NCBI GenBank assembly: GCA_964596165.1
Contig: CAZQTW010000001.1
Coordinates: forward strand, 124,001-188,000
Length of the DNA: 64,000 bases
Direction: 5' to 3'
Source: CAYUQT01 sp964596165
GTDB taxonomy: Bacteria; Planctomycetota; Phycisphaerae; UBA1845; JAFGLZ01
The position numbers and the translations under genes are program-made. The notes beneath the pieces are model-generated. The model searched no databases. It worked only from the letters and a program-made list of their open reading frames with translations, and was not told the DNA's origin. The stretch's first letter is position 1. Each line of letters opens with the position of its first letter. Below are positions 19,701 through 26,476 of the stretch, in pieces.

Positions 19701-21727
19701 AGACGTTGCCAGGTTCCCGTTCCGGGAATGGCCTTTCCGTCCGTCCCGATTTGCTCGTTCTCGTCGTAGGCCCAGACGGTAATCGTGCCCTTCTGGTCGA
19801 CCGTCGGGTCGTCGGTATTGATGTAGTCGAGGTAGGCCACCACGGGCCGGCCGCTCGCCGCCACGCTCACGGCGGGGTCGGACGCGATCACCACTTCGTC
19901 CCAACGATAGGTGTAATTCTCAATTTCCGCCTGGCTGATGTTGATGCCGGTCGGCAGGCCGGTCCCGTAGTTCTCCCACTTGCCCGTCGCGTCGTTGAAG
20001 AACTTGACGCGGATGAACACCTGGGTGCCGATCCGCTCGGCATAGGCCACGAGGCCGTGACCATCGCCGGCGGTCGCCAGAATGGGATCGCTGTTCCAGC
20101 GGATGTCATTGTCAATCCCGCCCTGGTCTCCGGAGCCCTCCCCGTAGTTGACCCATTTCTGGGTACTCGCGTCCCAGCGCCGCGCGTAGACTTCGGGGTC
20201 GACCGCGCCGGCCGGGTAGCTACCCGGGTCCCACGGTCCGCCGAGCCGTCCGGACGGACCCGAGTAGTTCCACGTATCCGCAGCCCAGGGATCCTCGCCG
20301 AAGAGCAGGAGTGGTGAACCGTCGTGCAACTCGAGGATCGCCGTTCCCCTTGCCTGGGTTACATCCGCGCTGGCCGTCGCGCCGGTTGTTCCGTTGCCGA
20401 GCCATCGCCATTGGACCGAGGAGCCGTTCCAATAGGCCTCGGCGCCCCACGCGTACCAGTTCGACGCCCCTATTGACCCCGTGGCGGTCAGCCAATTACT
20501 GGTCGACCATGGAGTCGTGGCGTCGATCGCTTGTTCACTCGTCATCATCTGCAGCCGAGTCAGACCGATCAGCGGCAGGCCGTCCGAACCGATGTCCAAG
20601 GAAAGATCCCGCTGGCCGGCGAAATCCAGGATCAATCCGTTCGACGGCAGGTTGGGCGCCAACGCCCCCCATGAGCCTGTCACCGGAGTGGCATCGATCA
20701 GCCGTTTGATGTACACCTGGGCCTGGTCTGAGTCGTCGAGGTTGAGCTGGTCACGCCACGCCAGCAGAACGATGTCCTGACCGGGATTGCCGGGGTCTTG
20801 GCGAATCGCCAGGTGCGGTTCGATGGAGTTGTACGGCGTGTTGCTGACGCCGGCGACGGCCGGATACTGCGTCGGGTCGCTCGCGGACTCGCCGCCGATC
20901 TTGTCCCACTTTCCCGTAACCTGGTTCCAGCGACGTGCATAGATCTCCGCGGGATGTGACGAGTCGATGGTGCTCGACCAGGCGACGATCGGGGCGTTGT
21001 CGCCACCGATCGCGAGGTCAATGGCCTGCGGTTTCGACACCCAGCCCGCCGAGGCCAGGGCGTCGTTGCTGACGCCTCCGCCTCCGTGGAGGAAGTCGGG
21101 ACCGCCGGTCAGTTCGACCCACTGATTGAGTTCGGGCCGATACTTCTTGGCCACGATGTCCATGTCGTTCTGTGCCGCGTCGTAAGCCGAATAGGCCACC
21201 ACGGGCAGACCATCGACGCCGACGGCCACGGCGCCCGGTCCGTTCGCGACGCCGTCGTTGCTGACGCCGCCACCGCCGGACGATCCCCCCAGTCCCGACC
21301 ATGTCCACTGCGCGGTCGCGGGATTGAGAGAACCCTTTGTCAGGTAGACGTCCGCACCGTTCCACCAGCACAGATAGATGTTGCTGAAGTCGTCGACGGC
21401 GATGTCGATCATTCCGTCGATGCCGGCGTAGGAGGGAACCGAGGCGCCGGGATCGGGCAGTGGAATCCACGTCTTGCCGTCGAACATGCGAACGTGCACG
21501 CCCGACGAACCCCCGTCGTAGGCGACGACGGTTCGCCCGTCCGGCGTCAGGGCGCCAACGGGATCGACCGATGTGGTGTTCAGTCCGTCGTACGTCAGCC
21601 CTCCGCCGCTGGCTGAACGGAAGCCGAGTTCTTGCCAGACGCCCGAGACGTCTAACAACCGCCGGGGTTCGAGTGGTTCGATCGAAAGGCGGTTACGGCG
21701 CTTGGCAATGGACTTGCGCTTGGACAT
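10796..21727 (-). CDS. giant LEPR-XLL protein with choice-of-anchor-D repeats and dockerin
   Basis: The product has 3643 residues; the ATG at 21727 follows GGGGAGG by eight bases. Residues 15-26 (IEPLEPRRLLD) are the planctomycete LEPR-XLL motif found at the N-terminus of very large secreted proteins. Residues about 30-900 contain repeated blocks such as DGLPVVAYS and IYARRWN...W that look like beta-propeller blades. Residues about 920-1400 include PPC-like sandwiches (DWDYYRVDGL, DVDFYKLGGL). From about 1790 to 3410 there are some 11 choice-of-anchor-D repeats (LDFG...GQ..T..F.I.NTG...L.L), interrupted at about 2080-2340 by a TolB-like segment (SGDSVVWVEQ, ISGDLLVWADQRNGNFDLF). A type I dockerin (DFNKSGQTDMADYLALKAVFG, then DGVIDFADLAVFAGYYG) sits at about 3420-3475, before a 165-residue tail of low complexity. 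Likely an adhesin or surface scaffold. Confidence 0.85.
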   Translation of the reverse strand: MSKRKSIAKRRNRLSIEPLEPRRLLDVSGVWQELGFRSASGGGLTYDGLNTTSVDPVGALTPDGRTVVAYDGGSSGVHVRMFDGKTWIPLPDPGASVPSYAGIDGMIDIAVDDFSNIYLCWWNGADVYLTKGSLNPATAQWTWSGLGGSSGGGGVSNDGVANGPGAVAVGVDGLPVVAYSAYDAAQNDMDIVAKKYRPELNQWVELTGGPDFLHGGGGVSNDALASAGWVSKPQAIDLAIGGDNAPIVAWSSTIDSSHPAEIYARRWNQVTGKWDKIGGESASDPTQYPAVAGVSNTPYNSIEPHLAIRQDPGNPGQDIVLLAWRDQLNLDDSDQAQVYIKRLIDATPVTGSWGALAPNLPSNGLILDFAGQRDLSLDIGSDGLPLIGLTRLQMMTSEQAIDATTPWSTSNWLTATGSIGASNWYAWGAEAYWNGSSVQWRWLGNGTTGATASADVTQARGTAILELHDGSPLLLFGEDPWAADTWNYSGPSGRLGGPWDPGSYPAGAVDPEVYARRWDASTQKWVNYGEGSGDQGGIDNDIRWNSDPILATAGDGHGLVAYAERIGTQVFIRVKFFNDATGKWENYGTGLPTGINISQAEIENYTYRWDEVVIASDPAVSVAASGRPVVAYLDYINTDDPTVDQKGTITVWAYDENEQIGTDGKAIPGTGTWQRLGQYAAVTAGTVWDGYLIDQIELIAGPDNKAYLAWRDVDPTVERDDPDVDLFAHVSNVTLGGRQPYDKHGRSEIIVRQWSPSAGAWQNLGGLLNPFEAMKWNRGLNFDPSLVLTPDRNVWLSFSSGRMSTSGLLVCNIELWEFSIATNAWIDRHDIPADTSRALTSSIFVPDSDGQSYGHPQLALGADQRPTVVWEDQQWKLNTLQDMGVLQAYGSWISNDPNNRSLWADDKGLSPQWRLVIPNPVTYDEPLSDANNTFATAELIRLQESPYAVINGSVYGHHAIWSVAEQKWVSQQDWDYYRVDGLVPNGKVLVTLTTVAGTLEPRLDVYNETGVSVGTATAPADDPTPLELYARADNSGSLVFSITGRKDDGATYTIEVKPDPTTLMPMTVLEAEDQGGARNDPFGNRQILNTGYLLLEGSLDSATDRDYFEIQNLTSMLGGEPNTYKIEITAQGNWRPLLGEFLPFGTLVSTDGATITVPVWGGKAFFGVTGRQDITFTGSPHDYGRYTVKITPTNDPEVFDETDIGDAPNTLPGMATPVNYFSPKPNIKGTLPTLNDVDFYKLGGLSPEGLYLLECESLIRAYDTGDLDPADYGFQMTSGTKLYLRADTEGKMLVSIQGKQGDGTYTLKVTPVETMPSSESFTERMWYDDNDSYANRNLMPPPSQWVIINGNLNRKDPTTGDLIYLETEASSRSDYYEVRLPGFNASQYPNGGWVEIILSNIGADVDPGIRYYHDDGSGTPVQIDEAVEDESEGEPWNNSIEVQSEIDPTTNELVVRFEVFAEHFNNDGLNASYTVEVRWVIDAYTIEDGFQELTGSAIQTAHWSTSPTGSYWRSTGSFTPEAGYAYVLPEVTSAAGLEPFLTFTRLQLDHAGFTTTQMRQWKLDLESKTWAPVKHTDRETASDVWYSIDLGLRSYFNGDFGGQGDGYTGTGRSLYSDMIASYWEPRIMYGARHVDFEAVWYRNFCGWGDPGQWYTINDVDGSKHVFDSPGPRGWVTGTYDDYRTPLPGDSEINGSSLGWQADGHVAGSSAIYALRYNGVGWEQINSQDALGQTLPSASGFGLNAMVGGVPWSAGFISSVGVRGSGPNLLDAQPIVAWNQAEKNLIHVRGWAPESTLPSLEVSGPTGTIGNGGILVFATQPTGTDAYKTLVLKNTGNDDLTIGEISIAGSAAFRVTDVNDQPLTGPITIAPNGDFRIRVHANSAQAGSLSGMLYIASNDPLVNPLNNNWYMIGLSGSAVNGSDIAVSEEVGIPNDMAVTFGLLEPGETATRSVRISNTGTGNLTLTLAISGAGQGFRLAGDSVLTLGAGASADVGIIFEGTNANQRGALGLLVITHDDYGSQSQFVQAMPYRVQLVGNMPSLMGQTLIGNGTAPAATLGTVAYSNTSGGLALYDIDAGATSGIADGVSSRARSDGNFTVYSKGGVIYLYDRADAATVNILAGLTEITGAINPSIDGCRVVFAADGAGGHDIHVIDLNVDGNGHVVSGNPVAGHRVIGDINPADPGDDDYADVSGDQVVWRRSQGGVYRVYEKNLVTGDVAELSVGLVDGPRIPRISGDSVVWVEQTDGGNRVVLYNTAQGPRTLFWQQAQMSDEVAISGDLLVWADQRNGNFDLFGYFLPGASQGVDVRGRTFQLTFGANDETSPDVAGSWVAWQATEGGIPRIYYAGVSAAADISVKVDGVELANGGTINFNTVYVDVDGSYVYTKTVEIGNLGTGMLNIEDVIARITSGSANLQVILPSVMTIHQGGDPIHVELRLVAANDGPVGGTVTIGSNDAVDGTFVVNVEAQAIEPTLSLVESPGSVVPLVGLNLGAIEAGQSSTRTFYIRNDATNGAPLVIAGLLADHPHLTIALVQASSTGSMNAAGHYVLDPGEYARYDVTWTPPYRTDALGLMNASIAIASNDVETPTQSLALAGTAYGLPHISVLNASGTSVLTSLDFGLVLKGQSADQGFMIRNDGLEPLTIMSIGVTDPSVYSVIYPSGWTGSLAPGASAVFGVRFSPDAPTSFPAQLLVLSNDASQPVSQVTLAGQGYVVPEITVLHGGLSLASGSSTIQAASTVVGSQWTSTITIRNDNEGELVISAWALAPASGTPEGVFTIAPISGFAGSDGMVRLAQGQQIVVPISFTPSNAVAYPGGQRDFSASLTITNNDGDENPFQLTLAGKGQAPVISTDASPVNFGNVQRGDTATRSFTITNTGLANLVLSQWSSSNPAVFSISPANAAGSGEDVILAPGQSTTVLLSFSPTAIGSQTATLTFASNDVTTPDKQIIVNGQGVAGTLTIQENSGQPNDNKLEFGNVLANAQSTLNVTIRNTGLGTLSLTSWTSDNPAFTLVPPTANVTLASGASTTLQVVFTPTAVQVYSGHITIQSDDPQAPQSVVTVTGTGTGADIVVLEQSGQSNDDRLVFGDAPTSGSGVTQVLTIRNAGSSSLTISGVQVVYAGTSQDLGYYTLLPSLSGGLTLGAGQETQVQVKFKPTQAGDFNATLRIFSSDPDQPTYSVDLIGRGVEPDIAVLENSGQYPNDAIVEFGAAKVGTSVDVPVTIQNVGYMALSVTSWTSTNPAFQIIPASPSGLGLAHGQTTLVTLRYTPTAQGNQTGEIRIVSNDPDHPTYTIAVRGAGLAPAIAVAESSGIANDNRVDFGDVYLGQTASIPIVVQNIGQAPLVLSSYESTHMLFAVTPTNGTGASDNVTIQPGQSVTLNVTFTPTWPLNENAVITIVSDAANGTRYAITATGRGAVQPLPADFNKSGQTDMADYLALKAVFGSKAGDGRYSPVFDLAGPDGVIDFADLAVFAGYYGQSSRAPTKSVGSAKPAVIDAGLGAIPSGAAKASADEARVQVASEPATSVGVGDSAAEQEKVVQDLTLATDMGAVPVNPLGMDPVALLNAFGDAEIGLDNATARPEVAAATADEGVGSEPSPVTEAVTMSQMIVAASTHETQGDPLGIADLVQVDSLVAPYASALLPS
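11500..16345 (-). repeat. about 11 choice-of-anchor-D repeats in the giant gene
   Basis: These are repeats of about 100-130 codons. The later copies share a start like DIAVLENSGQxxNDxxxxFG and a core like VTIRNTGLGTLSLTSW. A non-repeat TolB-like insert (roughly 14700-15560) separates the second copy from the third. The array is protein-level and diverged. Confidence 0.8.
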
Positions 21728-21856
21728 ACGGTCATCCTCCCCAGGTGGGACCTCCTGCCCCGTTGGTCGGCTCCGTCCGTCCTAGGCTAGCTTGGCGTTT
21801 GCATCCGTGGGCTGGTGACTTCGCCCCGACACCCTCCCGAGTGAGCCCGACACTCA

Positions 21857-21885
21857 TTTATCCCAGAAAGCCCTTGTCCAGTCAA
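21857..21885 (-). promoter_or_regulatory. sigma70-type promoter of the giant LEPR-XLL gene
   Basis: Reading the minus strand, TTGACT (21880-21885, 5 of 6 consensus bases) and GATAAA (21857-21862, 4 of 6) are separated by exactly 17 bases. Transcription would start near 21850, giving a leader of about 120 bases before the ATG at 21727. This may drive the giant gene and the cohesin-like and protease genes behind it. Confidence 0.5.
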
Positions 21886-22133
21886 GCATTAGTTGAACAG
21901 CAAAACGGTTCGGCAACAGACGGTCAGGCTGCCGCAACCTTTTAGTCGGCAAATGGATGTGGCAATCGCACTTATCGGACGCATTCGACTGGCCGACGGC
22001 GGAGGTTAGTGTGAAATGGGGTTATGTCCAGCCGAGGTAGGACCAGGCCGATTCACAATAACGTGAACGTGCGACGGTAATCCGTCAGGCCAATCCGTCG
22101 ACGGGGAACGCCGTCCACGGGCGAACGCATGTC
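21886..22133. other. divergent intergenic region, no gene seen
   Basis: This is the remainder of the 500-base gap between the divergent giant gene and korA. Open frames crossing it are short and lack motifs. It should contain the korA promoter, but no convincing hexamer pair was found on the plus strand. Confidence 0.4.
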
Positions 22134-22161
22134 TGATTTTGAGTGACACCAATCAAAATCA
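22134..22161. promoter_or_regulatory. inverted repeat upstream of korA, possible operator
   Basis: A perfect 9-base inverted repeat, TGATTTTGA and TCAAAATCA, is separated by 10 bases and ends about 68 bases before the korA start. The total length and AT-rich half-sites resemble a dimeric regulator site. No regulator gene lies next to it. Confidence 0.35.
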
Positions 22162-22228
22162 CTGTCCGTACGTCTTGTCGCCGCATGGGGAAATCAGCTA
22201 GAAAGGGCTCAGGATAGGAGCCTATTCC

Positions 22229-23914
22229 ATGGATATTCTGCTCAGGATTGCGGGGGAGGCGGGTCAAGGCGTTCAGACGACGGGGCATATCCTCGTGCAC
22301 GCTTTGGCGAACGTGGGCGTGCACGTGTTCGCGACGCAAAGCTATTTGTCCAGGGTGCGCGGCGGCGTCAACTGGTACGACATTCGGATTGCCGACCACG
22401 AGCTCTTTAGTGGCCGTTCCAAGGCCAACGTGCTGATCGCCCTGACCGCCGATGCGCTGGAGAAGCTCCGCGGGGATGTCGCGGAAGATGCGGTCGTTGT
22501 CTTCGACGGTGAGGCCGGTCCCGGCGTGACGTCGCTCAAGCTCACGGAGGCCGCACAGGCGTTGGTTCAAGCGTCGGTCATGGCCAACGCCGTGGCCGCC
22601 GGGGTCGTGTTCACCCTTCTCGGATACGATATCGAGAAGCTCTGCGAGTACCTGACGGAGCAGTTCCGAAGAAAAGGGCCTGAGGTCGTCGACGAGAACA
22701 TCCGCTGTGCTCGACGGGGCGCCGAACTCGCGGCGCCCTACGCGCGATCGGTCAAAGCGCCGCCCTGCGGGCACGCAGCGGGAATCGTGATGAGCGGTTC
22801 GGAGGCCGTCGCGCTGGGAGCGGCCACCGCCGGCCTGAAGTTCACCACCGGCTATCCCATGAGCCCTTCCACGGCAACGCTGACTTCGATTGCGAGCTTG
22901 GCCGACGAGTACGGTATCGTCGTCGAACAGGCGGAGGACGAGATCGCGGCGATCAACATGGTCTGCGGCGCCACGTATGCCGGCGTCCCCGCGATGACCA
23001 CCACGAGCGGCGGCGGGTTTGCGCTGATGTGTGAGGGTCTGTCTCTGGCCGGAATGCAGGAGCTTCCGGCGGTCGTTATGGTCGGCCAGCGCCCGGGACC
23101 GGCGACGGGATTGCCGACCCGAACGGCGCAACAGGATCTGCTGTTTGTCTTGCATGCGGGGCACGGCGAGTTTCCCAAGGCCGTCTTCTCACCGGGGACG
23201 ATTCCGCAGGCCTACGAGCTGACTCGCCGAGCGATTCAGACGGCGCACACGTACCAAACGCCGGTAATCATCTTGACCGATCAGTTCCTGGCGGATCAGC
23301 AGAAGACCATTCCCGCGCTCGATCGAAGCCTTCGTCCGATTGACCGTTGCCTGCTTCGCAATCCCCCACCGGGCTACGGGCGCTACGAGCCGACGCCCAC
23401 GGGGGTTTCGCCTCGTGCCTTGCCGGGTTCGGAGGTGTTTGTTGTCGTGGACTCGGACGAACATGACGAGATCGGGCACATCACGGAGGACCTTCGCGTC
23501 AGGGTACGGATGCAGGACAAGCGTATGGCGAAGCTTCGAGGCCTGATGCGGGATTCCGTGCCTCCGGTACGATACGGGCCAGAGTCGGCCGATACGGTCT
23601 TCATCACCTGGGGTTCCACCTACGGACCTTGCCGCGAGGCGGTGGATCTGTTGAATGCCCGTGGGCGAAGTGCGGCGATGGTGCATTTCGCGCAGGTGTG
23701 GCCCCTCGGTCCGGAAGCGGTGAAAGCCGTACTCTTCGGCGCCGTCCGCGGTGCGAAGGGCTCGACGCGTTTTGTGTCCTTGGAGTGCAACCAGACCGGG
23801 CAGTTTGCGTCGATCCTCAGGGAGCAGCGTATTCTGTCCGACTGTGATCTGATCCTGAAGTACGACGGCATGCCGTTTACGGGAGAGGAAATCGCAGGGA
23901 GGGCCTCATCATGA
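22229..23914 (+). CDS. korA: 2-oxoacid:ferredoxin oxidoreductase, fused gamma-alpha subunit
   Basis: The 561-residue protein fuses two parts of the 2-oxoacid:acceptor oxidoreductase family. Residues 1-180 are the gamma domain (IAGEAGQGVQTTGHILVHAL, YLSRVRGGVNWYDIRI), and residues about 190-560 are the alpha (pyrimidine-binding/transketolase-like) domain (TTGYPMSPSTATLTSIA, EDEIAAINMVCGATYAG, TTTSGGGFALM). This is the KorA layout of 2-oxoglutarate oxidoreductases, which convert a 2-oxoacid and CoA to acyl-CoA and CO2 while reducing ferredoxin in the cytoplasm. The ATG at 22229 follows GGAG by eight bases. It overlaps korB by four bases (ATGA), so translation is coupled. The substrate could be 2-oxoglutarate or another 2-oxoacid; the sequence alone does not settle this. 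No ferredoxin domain is present. Confidence 0.93.
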   Translation: MDILLRIAGEAGQGVQTTGHILVHALANVGVHVFATQSYLSRVRGGVNWYDIRIADHELFSGRSKANVLIALTADALEKLRGDVAEDAVVVFDGEAGPGVTSLKLTEAAQALVQASVMANAVAAGVVFTLLGYDIEKLCEYLTEQFRRKGPEVVDENIRCARRGAELAAPYARSVKAPPCGHAAGIVMSGSEAVALGAATAGLKFTTGYPMSPSTATLTSIASLADEYGIVVEQAEDEIAAINMVCGATYAGVPAMTTTSGGGFALMCEGLSLAGMQELPAVVMVGQRPGPATGLPTRTAQQDLLFVLHAGHGEFPKAVFSPGTIPQAYELTRRAIQTAHTYQTPVIILTDQFLADQQKTIPALDRSLRPIDRCLLRNPPPGYGRYEPTPTGVSPRALPGSEVFVVVDSDEHDEIGHITEDLRVRVRMQDKRMAKLRGLMRDSVPPVRYGPESADTVFITWGSTYGPCREAVDLLNARGRSAAMVHFAQVWPLGPEAVKAVLFGAVRGAKGSTRFVSLECNQTGQFASILREQRILSDCDLILKYDGMPFTGEEIAGRASS

Positions 23915-24768
23915 CCGACCGTACCCCACTGACGGATATCGCTTGGTGTCCCGGATGCGGGAACTACCCTCTGCTTAAGGCACTGGACCGGGCGATCGAG
24001 ACGGCCGGGATCGACCGCCGGAACCTGGTCCTGGTCTCGGGCATCGGGCAGGCGGCGAAACTGCCCCACTACACACGGGCAAACGTCTTCAACGGCCTTC
24101 ACGGCAGGGCGTTGCCCGCGGCAACGGCGATCAAGATCGCCAACCACAAGCTCGATGTCGTGATCACCAGCGGCGACGGCGACATGTACGGCGAGGGCGG
24201 CAATCATTTCCTCCATGCGCTGCGGCGGAACATCGGCGTCAAGGTCTTCGTTCACAACAACCAGGTCTACGGACTGACGACCGGTCAGGCGTCGCCCACC
24301 GCCGATATCGGCTTCACGAGTAAGGTCCAGACGCACGGCGTGATTAACAAACCGATGAATCCGCTGGCCTTGGCCATCGTCGAAGACGTCTCGTTTGTCG
24401 CGCGCTCGTTTACGGGGTTGCCGGACCATCTCCACGAGGTGATGGTCGAAGCCTTGCGCGACAAGAATGGCCTCTGCCTGGTGGACATTCTGCAGCCCTG
24501 CGTCACGTTCAACCGGACGAACACCTTCAAGTGGTACCGGGACAGGGTACGACCGATCGGCGACGGGCACGATCCGTTCGACCGGGAGAAAGCCCTGTCG
24601 CTCGCACTGCGATGGGGGGATGAGATACCAATCGGCGTCGTCTACCGAAGCACCCGGGGAAGCTTCGAATCAAAGAGCCCCGTGCTTTCGCGCGGGACGC
24701 TGTGCGACCAGCTCGACGCCGCGGAGGCAACCGCGGGTGCCACCCCAGGGAAAGGCAAGAAGGATTAG
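23911..24768 (+). CDS. korB: 2-oxoacid:ferredoxin oxidoreductase, beta subunit
   Basis: The 285-residue thiamine-diphosphate-binding subunit pairs with the upstream gamma-alpha fusion. Near the N-terminus is WCPGCGNYPLL, the cysteine motif shared by these subunits. The TPP/magnesium site is visible as SGDGDMYGEGGNHFLHA followed by VHNNQVYGLTTGQASPT. FKWYRDRV near residue 207 is typical of KorB. The length and the four-base overlap with korA match the family. The pair acts in central carbon metabolism, in an oxidative or reductive TCA step, with ferredoxin as electron carrier. Confidence 0.93.
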   Translation: MTDRTPLTDIAWCPGCGNYPLLKALDRAIETAGIDRRNLVLVSGIGQAAKLPHYTRANVFNGLHGRALPAATAIKIANHKLDVVITSGDGDMYGEGGNHFLHALRRNIGVKVFVHNNQVYGLTTGQASPTADIGFTSKVQTHGVINKPMNPLALAIVEDVSFVARSFTGLPDHLHEVMVEALRDKNGLCLVDILQPCVTFNRTNTFKWYRDRVRPIGDGHDPFDREKALSLALRWGDEIPIGVVYRSTRGSFESKSPVLSRGTLCDQLDAAEATAGATPGKGKKD

Positions 24769-25026
24769 CCCCCTGCGGTTACGTACTCGGCCGGGTGGTG
24801 CACCATCGACGTATCCTTCGAACCGCAGTCACCGGCAGGCAACGGGCCAATCTGAGACTGGACGAGATCCTTGCGCTTCGAGACGCCGGGGAGGGCCAAC
24901 TCGTCGGGCGCGGCAGAAATCCCGAACGTCCGGGGCCGTGCTCCGTTCGGTACACGCTCTCCGCCGGAACGACCGTGGATGCGGACACGCCCTGCCCGCC
25001 ATGCACGCGACAGCAGGCGTGAGGCG
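24769..25026 (+). other. coding-like but unassigned stretch after korB
   Basis: One plus-strand frame ending at a TGA (25020-25022) has high GC at third codon positions over about 80 codons. It includes ANLRLDEILALRDAGEGQ and two cysteine pairs near its end (TPCPPC). No start with a ribosome binding site was found and no family is recognised. It could be a remnant of a gene or chance in GC-rich DNA. Confidence 0.2.
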
Positions 25027-25227
25027 ATGTTGGCCGAAGTGCGCCGACTCCAGGAGACCCTCCGCTTCTCAGTCAACCCGCCCGTACGGAAATCCGGCGT
25101 GAGCTTCGTGAAGCCGGCGGAGAGCTTCACCGATATATTGCTGGGTTCCTCCGGGCAAATCGCCGTCACCAACCAAAGCCGGCTCGTGGACCCACCTCCC
25201 GGAACATGCCCCGGAATGAACAGTTGA
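25027..25227 (+). CDS. possible small hypothetical protein
   Basis: This is a 66-codon open frame from an ATG at 25027, four bases after the stop of the preceding frame, with GAGGCG just upstream. The predicted peptide begins MLAEVRRLQETLRFSVNPPV and has no recognised motif. Third positions are GC-rich, as in real genes here. It ends eight bases before the convergent ATPase gene. Evidence is weak; it may be the tail of a frameshifted older gene. Confidence 0.22.
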   Translation: MLAEVRRLQETLRFSVNPPVRKSGVSFVKPAESFTDILLGSSGQIAVTNQSRLVDPPPGTCPGMNS

Positions 25228-25234
25228 CACCCGC

Positions 25235-26470
25235 CTACCGGGTGTCCCAAGGCATGGCGTAATCATTATGCGCAAGCCTGATGAACCGCTCGGTGGGGGC
25301 TATGACTAGGCCCGGAGCAACCCGTAGCTTGGGGTAGGAATCCCGGAATGCCGCGAACCCACGCGCGTCGTTGCGTGAAGGGTGGGAGTTCAGCTTCACC
25401 TCGATGGGGTAGAACACGCCATCCCGCTCAAGCAAGAGGTCCACTTCACCTCCGCTGTGGCTGCGCCAGTGGTGAAAAGCCGGTGGTGTAGCCAACGTGC
25501 CGGCCAACTTACGGACTTCCGCGACAACGGCCGATTCGAAGAGCGCACCGGCCAGGGGATGCCCTGCGAGGGTTTGCGGCGTCGAGATCATCTGCAGACT
25601 GCAGGCCAATCCGGAATCGGCGAAGTACCCCTTGGGTTTGCCACTGATCCGCTTGACCGTGTTGCCGTGATATGCTCCCACCTCGAACCATTGGAACGTC
25701 GCCCGCAGCATTGCCAACCAGCGATGGGCCGTCTGCGGTGTGACTCCAAGCTCACGTCCGAGCTGTGAGTGATTCGTCTCCCGTGCCGTTGACGCCACCG
25801 CAAGCCGAACGAACCGTCCGAATAGCTGCCAGTCGCCAACGTCCGCGATCAATCGAGCGTCACGCTCGATGTATGTCCGCAAATAGGCTCGATAGAACTC
25901 TCCGATCCACTCGGCCTCGAGCGAATCGGCTTCCGGCAGGAACCCACGCCAGAGTTGCTCAAGAACAGGCCGCATCGAAGCAAGCCGCTTCGGCGGTGAG
26001 CTCACAAACTCCGCCGGGGCGTCCAGGTAGCGTTTCAGCCAGTGCTCGTCGCTGGCGTCCTCGGCAATTTCCGCGAGACAGAAGCCCTCCAGGTCGAGGA
26101 ACATCGCTCGTCCGGCCAGCGACTCGCTTGCCGACTTGAGGACGCTCCACTGCTGTGAGCCCGTGAGAACGTATTGCCCTGGTTTCCGATGACGATCCAC
26201 TCGCCGCTTGATGGCCGCGACCAACTCCGGAGCGTACTGGATCTCATCCAGGATGATCGGTGGAGGATGGTTGTCCAAGAACAGGTCCGGGTCTTGCCGA
26301 GCATTGCCCACATCAACGGCCGGATCAAACACAATCGCATTCCACTTCGGGAACACATGCTGCAGAAGCGTGCTCTTGCCGACCTGCCGGGCGCCACAGA
26401 CGACAACCACCGGAAATCGTTTCGCTAGACGATTAAGCTTGTCAGTCAAGATGCGTGGCTTATACATCAC
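25235..26470 (-). CDS. AAA-family ATPase with DUF4143 domain
   Basis: The 411-residue protein belongs to the large family of AAA_14 plus DUF4143 ATPases, common as mobile accessory genes. Walker A is CGARQVGKST (Lys32), Walker B is PIILDEIQ (Asp75-Glu76), and sensor-like YVLTGSQQWSVL follows. The C-terminal half has the DUF4143 and nuclease-like tail (HHWRSHSGGEVDLLLERDGVFYPIEVK), which has the E/D...EVK pattern of a PD-(D/E)xK fold. The start is GTG at 26470 or ATG at 26467. A good -10 box lies only seven bases upstream, so the mRNA may be leaderless. The cellular role of the family is poorly defined. Confidence 0.9.
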   Translation of the reverse strand: MMYKPRILTDKLNRLAKRFPVVVVCGARQVGKSTLLQHVFPKWNAIVFDPAVDVGNARQDPDLFLDNHPPPIILDEIQYAPELVAAIKRRVDRHRKPGQYVLTGSQQWSVLKSASESLAGRAMFLDLEGFCLAEIAEDASDEHWLKRYLDAPAEFVSSPPKRLASMRPVLEQLWRGFLPEADSLEAEWIGEFYRAYLRTYIERDARLIADVGDWQLFGRFVRLAVASTARETNHSQLGRELGVTPQTAHRWLAMLRATFQWFEVGAYHGNTVKRISGKPKGYFADSGLACSLQMISTPQTLAGHPLAGALFESAVVAEVRKLAGTLATPPAFHHWRSHSGGEVDLLLERDGVFYPIEVKLNSHPSRNDARGFAAFRDSYPKLRVAPGLVIAPTERFIRLAHNDYAMPWDTR

Positions 26471-26476
26471 ACCTGA

